DNA from: Chitinophagaceae bacterium
GTDB lineage: Bacteria > Bacteroidota > Bacteroidia > Chitinophagales > UBA10324
DNA: 11,995 nucleotides
Direction: 5' to 3'
Assembly: GCA_023251195.1 (NCBI GenBank)
Contig: JAHEZG010000086.1
Span: 1 to 11,995 of the forward strand
The translations under genes and the position numbers were made by a program. The notes beneath the pieces were generated by a model. It did not search any database. It was given only the letters and a program-made list of their open reading frames with translations, and was not told where the DNA came from. Numbering within the stretch: position 1 is the first letter of the stretch; each line of letters opens with the position of its first letter. Below are positions 7,304 through 11,995 of the stretch, in pieces.

Positions 7304-8410
7304 ATGAGCGCAGCACCACAATTAATTTCCATTCCTATAAAGACACTGGAGAAGGTAGCTGACGATCCGGTTAAAAGCGCCCGTGCCGTCAATCTTGTTT
7401 ATGTGCACGACACGCAACCTGGTATTAAACGGCGGCGAGCAGGAACAAAAAATTTCAACTACTATTTCCACGATGAAAAAATCACCGACGAAGAAACACT
7501 TCAGCGCATAAAAAAATTAGTGATACCGCCTGCATGGGAAAATGTATGGATATGCAAAAAAGAAAACGGACACCTGCAGGCAACCGGCACCGATGTAAAG
7601 GGGCGCAAGCAATATCGTTATCATCACAACTGGAACAAACTGCGCAGCGAAACAAAGTATGTACGGTTGCATGAGTTTGGTAAAAACATGCCAGCCATCC
7701 GTGATCAACTGGAAAAAGATATTGCGCAACCGGGCATGCACCTTGAAAAAGTTGTTGCTGCTATTGTCATGATCATGGAGCGCACTACCATTCGTGTCGG
7801 AAATTCTTTTTACGAAAAACTATATGGCTCATTCGGACTCACCACTTTAAAAAACAAGCATGTAAAAATTTCAGGCAGCCAGATAAAATTTATTTTCAAA
7901 GGAAAAAAAAGTGTGGAGCATAACATATCGCTTCGCAGTAAACGGCTCGCAACCATTGTAAAAAAATGCTTCGATATTCCGGGTAAGGAACTCTTCCAGT
8001 TTTACGACCGCGATGGAAACATTCACGATATTGATTCGGGAATGGTGAACGATTACATCAAGCGCATTAGTATCGGCGAATTTTCTTCCAAAGATTTCCG
8101 CACATGGGCAGGCACTGTTCACGCACTTGTTAAATGCAAAGAGTTCGGTATTGCCGATAGCCAGAAAGAAACAAAGCGCAACACTCTTGAAATTCTCGAT
8201 GCAGTAGCCAAGCACTTAGGCAACACACGAACAGTGTGCAAAAAATATTATGTGCATCCACTGGTGCTTGACCTTTACGAATCCGGTGACCTGAAAAAAT
8301 ACCTCAGCATACCCGAGGAAAAAGATGATTCAGGTTACACACCAGAAGAAAAAATACTGATGATGATTCTCGAAAAAAATGCGAAGACTCCGCAGGTCAT
8401 TCAATTATAA
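7304..8410 (+). CDS. DNA topoisomerase IB (poxvirus/bacterial type)
   Basis: This is a 368-residue type IB topoisomerase. Enzymes of this family relax supercoils by cutting one strand through a 3'-phosphotyrosine link, without ATP or metal. The N-terminal domain carries the family segments RRRAGTKNFNYYF, VIPPAWENVWIC, GTDVKGRKQYRYH and the YVRLHEFG strand. The catalytic residues I identify are R164 (IRVGN), K201 (FKGKK), R266 (FRTWAGT), N307 (LGNT) and nucleophile Y316 (YYVHP). Their spacing (37, 65, 41, 9) is the same as I recall for Deinococcus TopIB (R137, K174, R239, N280, Y289). Asparagine replaces the poxvirus histidine, as is usual in bacteria. The enzyme therefore looks fully active. 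The C-terminus runs about 50 residues beyond Y316. Base composition is richer in G+C than the left part of the window (7561-7620: 32 of 60; 8101-8160: 29 of 60). Confidence 0.95.
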   Translation: MSAAPQLISIPIKTLEKVADDPVKSARAVNLVYVHDTQPGIKRRRAGTKNFNYYFHDEKITDEETLQRIKKLVIPPAWENVWICKKENGHLQATGTDVKGRKQYRYHHNWNKLRSETKYVRLHEFGKNMPAIRDQLEKDIAQPGMHLEKVVAAIVMIMERTTIRVGNSFYEKLYGSFGLTTLKNKHVKISGSQIKFIFKGKKSVEHNISLRSKRLATIVKKCFDIPGKELFQFYDRDGNIHDIDSGMVNDYIKRISIGEFSSKDFRTWAGTVHALVKCKEFGIADSQKETKRNTLEILDAVAKHLGNTRTVCKKYYVHPLVLDLYESGDLKKYLSIPEEKDDSGYTPEEKILMMILEKNAKTPQVIQL

Positions 8411-8418
8411 AAAATTAT

Positions 8419-8437
8419 AACTGTTACACCACTTCAC
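8419..8437 (+). repeat. Direct repeat, left copy (AACTGTTACAC-CAC-TTCAC)
   Basis: AACTGTTACACCACTTCAC lies between the topoisomerase stop (8410) and the stop of the converging AI-2E gene (8439). It matches the copy at 9594-9609 except for a 3-base CAC insertion. The two copies bracket the AI-2E gene in the same orientation. Confidence 0.5.
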
Positions 8438-8438
8438 T

Positions 8439-9572
8439 CTACTTCGCTATTACTTTTCTTTTTCTGGTTGGATATTTAAAATCAAAAATCATTTTACCGA
8501 TGTCGGGTTGATTGTCTCCTAGTAAAAATCCGAACGGTTTCATCGGAGTTACTTTATCAAAAATAACTTTTATGATTGCAGTGAGTGGTATTGAAAGAAA
8601 CATTCCTGCAACACCCCACAAGGCACTGCCAATTAAAACCACAATGATGGAAACGAGGGCATTGATTTTTACTTTGCTCGCCACAATTTTCGGAACGAAA
8701 AACTGGTTGTCAATAAACTGCACAACCAGGTAGGCAATAAAAACCCACAGCGCGGTTATCGGAGATTTTGTAGCAAATGCAATGAGCATCGGAATTGAAA
8801 TCGCAATCAATCCGCCTATATAGGGAATCACATTCAGTATGGCGCCTATCACACCAATAAGAATTGCGTATTGAATGCCGAGAACCAGCAAGCTCGCAGA
8901 ATTAAGTGTGGCTACCAGTGCCGCTTCAATCAGTAATCCGATAAGGTAATTCTGTATCAGCGATTTTGTTTCAACTAATACCTCTGCCACTGCTTTGTGC
9001 TTTTCGTTCGGAAATAATTCAGCAATGAATTGTAGCAGCAGCGGCTTGTAAAAAAGTATCATGAAAGTATAAACCGGCAACAGAAACAGAAAAACAAAAA
9101 GGCCACCTATTGTTCCAAGTACTTGTCCGATAATATCAGTACCTCCCGACATCATCTCACTCCGGGTGGAAGCAATACGCGCATCCAATTTTTCTTTCGG
9201 GATATTTAAAGTTTGACCTACCCAGTTTTCAACATCCGTTAAAAACACAACAAATTTTTGTTTAAACAGCGGAAGCGAATCGCTGAATCGTGCTATCTGT
9301 GAAGTGAGGAACCAGGTAATGAAGGTGATAACAACAATGGCAATCAGCAATGCAATGGCAATGGCGACCACACGATTTACTCTTTTACCACATAAATAAT
9401 TCACCACCGGGTTCAGCAGTATAGCAATGATGGTGGCAAAAATCAATGGGACAATAATTTGTTTGCCGATGTATAAAACAAAAAACACGGCCACAAGGCC
9501 CATTATTATTTGCGAAAGTTTAAGATAGAGCGGAAGTTTATCGGGAATGGAGTTGATCATCTGTATTTTCAT
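8439..9572 (-). CDS. AI-2E/PerM-family membrane transporter, full length
   Basis: This is a 377-residue polytopic membrane protein and a paralogue of the truncated gene at the left edge. N-terminal helices lie at about 21-36, 38-58 and 67-90. An amphipathic, soluble segment follows (about 92-145), then a C-terminal bundle with LPVYTFMILF, QNYLIGLL, IPYIGG, VQFIDNQFF, KINALVS and a C-terminal GFLLGD. Length and order are those of complete AI-2E transporter family proteins; the family name comes from E. coli YdiK/TqsA-like members and does not prove autoinducer transport. The start is ATG 9572, with a second in-frame ATG four codons later (9560) equally possible. The gene converges on topoisomerase IB with 28 bases between stops. 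It lies downstream of the two barrel genes on the same strand after a 113-base gap. Short direct repeats bracket it. Confidence 0.93.
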   Translation of the reverse strand: MKIQMINSIPDKLPLYLKLSQIIMGLVAVFFVLYIGKQIIVPLIFATIIAILLNPVVNYLCGKRVNRVVAIAIALLIAIVVITFITWFLTSQIARFSDSLPLFKQKFVVFLTDVENWVGQTLNIPKEKLDARIASTRSEMMSGGTDIIGQVLGTIGGLFVFLFLLPVYTFMILFYKPLLLQFIAELFPNEKHKAVAEVLVETKSLIQNYLIGLLIEAALVATLNSASLLVLGIQYAILIGVIGAILNVIPYIGGLIAISIPMLIAFATKSPITALWVFIAYLVVQFIDNQFFVPKIVASKVKINALVSIIVVLIGSALWGVAGMFLSIPLTAIIKVIFDKVTPMKPFGFLLGDNQPDIGKMIFDFKYPTRKRKVIAK

Positions 9573-9593
9573 TTTACATTTTTGATGCCGTTA

Positions 9594-9609
9594 AACTGTT
9601 ACACTTCAC
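9594..9609 (+). repeat. Direct repeat, right copy (AACTGTTACACTTCAC)
   Basis: AACTGTTACACTTCAC begins 22 bases upstream of the AI-2E gene start (9572), in the gap before the DUF4421-like gene. It is the partner of 8419-8437. Its position could also suit an operator for the AI-2E gene. No other structure was recognised in the 9573-9685 gap. Confidence 0.5.
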
Positions 9610-9685
9610 AAAATGGAAGTAAGTGCAAATGGTTTCTGATTTCGACATTCAAATTTTAATCCATCGCAAATGCTGCATGTAAGAA

Positions 9686-10651
9686 TCATTTAAACCTGAA
9701 TCCGAATAACAATTTCACTTTTACAGGATCGTACGAAATCGAATTTCCGGGCTCTATGTAAATTGAATTATAATCAGTAAGCACCGAGAAAAAGGAATAA
9801 TATTTTTTTCCTGCATACCCGATTGCACTGCGCATCAGCACTCCGGTTGTAAAGTTCAGCGGAACAGTATGGTAATTGTCTTTTTTTATTTCTGCTGCCT
9901 GCAATCCTAATTTTGGTGTAGCCGCTGCCATAATATAAAAATGAAAAGGCAACACAAGTGTGTAAGCATATCCTGCCGAAATTCCTCCTGTAAATAATTT
10001 TGCATCGCTGATGCTTTCAGTAATACTTAACTCTTCAAATAACGAGGGAGAAATTAAACTACTGTCGGAAGCAATATCAATATAGCTGAAGTAAGCACCT
10101 CCTATAGGAGCACCCGCACTTCTTTTTTGTATTTGTGTTCCGATAAAACAGGCATCAAACGAAAATCGCGTGCGGTTAAAATTGTAATTATAATTCAGTC
10201 CGAAATTAAAAGTGTGGATGTCGCGGCGGAACAGTGAAAATAATTGCTCATGTTGAGCATTATAAACCTGTGCCGTGTAATGCCGGTAAACCTGGATGGT
10301 TAATTCCACTAAATGTGCATGTGAATACATCGAACTGAGTAATGCAACATTCTTCGACTTATGTGCGCGGTCGCTCGAAAATAAGTTGGCGGCTAGATCG
10401 AGTGTGAGGTTTTTATATGAAGCACCTATGCCTCCCGAAAGTTTAACATCAGGTTTGAATGCAGCATTGAAACTCTTTCCCACCAGATTAAACTGATCAT
10501 ACTTAGTGGCGCTGTAAACACGAAGCGACCACTTCGAGGCCTCCTTCGTGATATAGTCCGGGGCAGGTGTTTTCGGGGGGGCTTTTATTTTTTGTGAAAA
10601 CGAAGAGTTTGAAACCAATAAAGAAAACAATACAAGCAGAAAGAATTTCAT
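9686..10651 (-). CDS. DUF4421-like outer-membrane/periplasmic protein
   Basis: This is a 321-residue exported protein. The signal peptide covers about residues 1-19 (MKFFLLVLFSLLVSNSSFS). A proline-rich stretch follows, then SKWSLRVYSATKYDQFNL. The remainder is built of alternating amphipathic strands (GGIGASYKNLTLDLAANLF, FNFGLNYNYNFNRTRFSFDACF, GGISAGYAYTLVLPFHFYIMA) and ends in the aromatic strand KVKLLFGFRFK, as beta-barrels of the outer membrane do. The opening motif and strand pattern resemble DUF4421, a Bacteroidota family of unknown function. That name is given from recall and could not be checked. Its ATG overlaps the stop of the upstream barrel gene by one base (TGATG at 10653-10649 on the minus strand), so the two are almost certainly co-transcribed and translationally coupled. 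Confidence 0.65.
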   Translation of the reverse strand: MKFFLLVLFSLLVSNSSFSQKIKAPPKTPAPDYITKEASKWSLRVYSATKYDQFNLVGKSFNAAFKPDVKLSGGIGASYKNLTLDLAANLFSSDRAHKSKNVALLSSMYSHAHLVELTIQVYRHYTAQVYNAQHEQLFSLFRRDIHTFNFGLNYNYNFNRTRFSFDACFIGTQIQKRSAGAPIGGAYFSYIDIASDSSLISPSLFEELSITESISDAKLFTGGISAGYAYTLVLPFHFYIMAAATPKLGLQAAEIKKDNYHTVPLNFTTGVLMRSAIGYAGKKYYSFFSVLTDYNSIYIEPGNSISYDPVKVKLLFGFRFK

Positions 10652-11331
10652 CAGAATAAAAATGAAACCCCAAGGTAAACCGCATTTGTTTTGGTATGTG
10701 TGCGATCAAGAATGTAGTACGAATTTGTTGCGGTGGTTTTACTGTTATCGCTGATATCAATTAACCCATACACACCTCTGTACCCGATATCAAGATGAGT
10801 AGTGTTTGATTCATTCAACCCGAATTGCAACCCGCCGCCATAAGCTAAACCAATATCGTTTTTCTTTACCAGCAGCACCGGAACCGGAAAGTTATTTCCA
10901 TTATTACCTGTTGTTGTAAGTGTGCTTCCGACTCTGAAACCAAACTGCGGACCTACCACCAGATTTAAATTAACCATTTTTGTTTTGCCTGTATTAACTG
11001 CAATCAAAAGTGGTATATTAATGTAACGGAGATTGATTTTATTTTCTACTCCCTGATCTTCATACTTCTGCACCATGGTGTTAAAAATTATATCTCCTTC
11101 GACCCCTACATTATCCGAAAAATTGTATCCAAGGAGCGCTGCGAATCCTATACCGACGGTTGCCTTTCCTTTATAAAAGATGCCATTTGAGTTTTTAAGG
11201 TTAAGCGCTGAAAAAGTTGGCATTATCCGCATTCCGAATTCTGCTTGCGCTTTTGATTTGAATGTTGCTGACAGCAACAGAACTGTTACAGTGACTAAAA
11301 GAATGATTTTGCTTTTAAGGATTTTTTGCAT
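10651..11331 (-). CDS. Outer-membrane beta-barrel protein (OMP_b-brl/porin-family type)
   Basis: This is a 226-residue protein with a signal peptide (about residues 1-29, ending SKAQA before EFGMR). A series of amphipathic strands follows, typical of the small 8-stranded barrels common in Bacteroidota: GIGFAALLGYNFSDNVGVEGDIIFN, KINLRYINIPLLIAV, VNLNLVVGPQFGFRVG, DIGLAYGGGLQFGL, THLDIGYRGVYGLIDI and the terminal strand TNAVYLGVSFLF, which ends in phenylalanine. The YINIPLL motif and the VGPQFGF strand are characteristic of the outer-membrane protein beta-barrel domain family. No ligand or enzyme function is indicated. It is the first gene of a two-gene unit with the DUF4421-like protein and diverges from the small membrane protein gene across about 178 bases that must hold the promoters of both. 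Confidence 0.85.
   Translation of the reverse strand: MQKILKSKIILLVTVTVLLLSATFKSKAQAEFGMRIMPTFSALNLKNSNGIFYKGKATVGIGFAALLGYNFSDNVGVEGDIIFNTMVQKYEDQGVENKINLRYINIPLLIAVNTGKTKMVNLNLVVGPQFGFRVGSTLTTTGNNGNNFPVPVLLVKKNDIGLAYGGGLQFGLNESNTTHLDIGYRGVYGLIDISDNSKTTATNSYYILDRTHTKTNAVYLGVSFLF
11281..11290 (+). repeat. AACTGTTACA motif copy inside the barrel gene
   Basis: This copy lies in the signal-peptide codons of the barrel gene and reads on as AACTGTTACAGT, which makes ACTGT-T-ACAGT a perfect palindrome around a central T. Being coding, it may be coincidental. Confidence 0.35.
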
Positions 11332-11445
11332 TGAGTTTGTTTTTTATTTTTTAGAACTTTGTTTGACTGTAAGCAATACAAAGGTGAGTCCATGTTCGGG
11401 TAGCAGTGTTACACAATTATTTATTTCATTACACTATTCCCATTT

Positions 11446-11461
11446 TGGGCATTGCTTGGCA
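11446..11461 (+). promoter_or_regulatory. Possible sigma-54 (-24/-12) promoter for the small membrane protein gene
   Basis: TGGGCATTGCTTGGCA has GG and GC separated by exactly ten bases, with the flanking T before GG, T at the first position of the -12 box, and A after GC, as in the sigma-54 consensus TGGCAC-N5-TTGCA. It differs at four consensus positions. A start site would fall near 11472, leaving a leader of about 38 bases to ATG 11510. The window itself encodes a sigma-54 activator, which makes this worth testing. An alternative reading is a sigma-70-like TTGGGC-17-TTATAA pair at 11445-11473. Confidence 0.25.
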
Positions 11462-11481
11462 CAAGTATTATAAATTGCACC

Positions 11482-11497
11482 CACTGTCAATTCAGTG
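11482..11497. repeat. Inverted repeat CACTG-N6-CAGTG just upstream of the last gene
   Basis: CACTG (11482-11486) and CAGTG (11493-11497) are exact reverse complements around TCAATT, ending 12 bases before ATG 11510. Two smaller dyads, CCCA/TGGG and CTTG/CAAG, lie just upstream. They could be leader hairpins or regulator sites, or chance. Confidence 0.25.
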
Positions 11498-11509
11498 ATT
11501 CATTCATCT

Positions 11510-11884
11510 ATGTTTAAATACGAACACAAGTCGAGTCCTTTAATTTCTACTGAAAAGTTTTACAAGCGACTGCGCGATAATTTTTTGTTAGCACTCGCCA
11601 TTATCATGCTTTCACTGTTAATTGGTATTGGCGGCTATATGTTTTTTGCAGAGCTGCCTTTTGCCGATGCACTTTTAAATGCCAGCATGATATTGGGAGG
11701 AATGGGACCTGTGGATATACTTAAATCAAATACTGCCAAGTACTTTGCGTCCTTCTACGCACTGTACAGCGGCATTACATTAATCACCACGATAGGAATT
11801 TTGTTTGCGCCCATGGTACATCGTATCATGCACCGCTTCCATCTTGAAACAGAAGAGGAGGAAGAAGATGAATCCCAAAAATAA
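11510..11884 (+). CDS. Small two-helix membrane protein with pore-loop-like segment
   Basis: This is a 124-residue membrane protein of unknown function. A basic, soluble N-terminus (about 1-23) is followed by a first transmembrane helix (about residues 25-48, LLALAIIMLSLLIGIGGYMFF). Next come a short amphipathic segment DALLNASMILGGMGPVD (about 54-70), a second helix (about 80-101, FASFYALYSGITLITTIGILF), and a basic then strongly acidic C-terminal tail (HRIMHRFH then EEEEEDE). The order helix, re-entrant-like loop, helix is that of 2-TM potassium channels, and the GGMGPVD stretch sits where the TVGYGD filter would be, but it is not a canonical filter. I think similar 'ion channel-like' hypothetical proteins exist in many bacteria. 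The start is taken as ATG 11510 rather than the GTG at 11495. It diverges from the barrel gene. Confidence 0.75.
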   Translation: MFKYEHKSSPLISTEKFYKRLRDNFLLALAIIMLSLLIGIGGYMFFAELPFADALLNASMILGGMGPVDILKSNTAKYFASFYALYSGITLITTIGILFAPMVHRIMHRFHLETEEEEEDESQK

Positions 11885-11995
11885 TTTCCAACTGTTACAA
11901 CGGTGAAATTACTTAGGCGTTTTTTTTACTTGTTATTTAAGTTTTGAAGTTTCCCCACTTCTTTTTTTATGATGGATGACAGCATCGTTTCTTTT
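11885..11995. other. Right-edge spacer with an unresolved gene end
   Basis: An AACTGTTACA copy occurs at 11890-11899. On the minus strand a frame open from the edge ends in TAA at 11928-11926, reading KETMLSSIIKKEVGKLQNLNNK, which would suit the C-terminus of a converging gene. A second minus frame (to about 11933) is also open. On the plus strand ATG 11969 opens MMDDSIVSF to the edge. The sequence is too short to choose between them. Confidence 0.3.

Noticed and set aside
7166..7321. Longer start (7321) for the phospholipase-like gene
   Set aside because: It would bury the signal peptide behind 52 residues and overlap the topoisomerase start; ATG 7165 gives a normal secreted protein.
7871..8215. 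Minus-strand open frame inside topoisomerase IB
   Set aside because: The plus-strand protein has all catalytic residues, so this is an antisense shadow; so is the smaller one at 7517-7741.
8512..8733. Plus-strand open frame inside the AI-2E gene, and similar ones at 6378-6560 and 10296-10496
   Set aside because: All are shadows of well-supported minus-strand genes.
10503..10760. Minus-strand open frame across the barrel/DUF4421 junction
   Set aside because: It overlaps both well-supported genes in another frame and has no recognisable features.
11180..11473. Plus-strand open frame opposite the start of the barrel gene
   Set aside because: It is antisense to the signal peptide and first strands of a well-supported outer-membrane protein; no domain features.

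Overview
The window looks like chromosomal DNA of a member of the Bacteroidota. The evidence is low G+C with A/T-rich spacers, no clear Shine-Dalgarno sequences, and several gene families typical of that phylum: a DUF4421-like protein, an OMP_b-brl-type outer-membrane barrel, and a small protein of a Bacteroidota-restricted family. No tRNA, rRNA, CRISPR array, transposase or phage gene was seen. No species is assigned. No gap between genes exceeds about 235 bases.

Layout, left to right. (1) The C-terminal two thirds of an AI-2E/PerM-family membrane protein runs off the left edge (+). (2) A 590-residue membrane-anchored AsmA-like protein (+) is followed at once by a small conserved protein (+). 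The two are separated by a T8 tract that is also a perfect -1 slippery heptamer. (3) A signalling pair (+) follows: a soluble protein with an N-terminal receiver and a histidine kinase core, then a complete NtrC-type sigma-54 activator. (4) A secreted zinc-dependent phospholipase C-like protein (-) diverges from a eukaryotic/poxvirus-type DNA topoisomerase IB (+). (5) A second, full-length AI-2E-family protein (-) is bracketed by short related direct repeats. (6) A DUF4421-like protein and an outer-membrane beta-barrel (both -) overlap by one base (TGATG). (7) A small two-helix membrane protein (+) has a pore-loop-like segment and a possible sigma-54 promoter upstream.

How the parts may work together. 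The kinase and activator have the domains needed to pass phosphate from one to the other and to switch on sigma-54 promoters. The kinase has no membrane or sensory domain of its own, so its input probably arrives through its receiver. Several other genes act at the envelope (AsmA-like, phospholipase, two barrels, two AI-2E proteins, small channel-like protein), but nothing visible proves that they share one pathway.

The most useful points for follow-up are the possible frameshift fusion near 2750, the GG-N10-GC site before the last gene, the repeated AACTGTTACA motif, the paired AI-2E paralogues with different base composition, and the degenerate pore-like protein. I found no convincing new multi-gene system.
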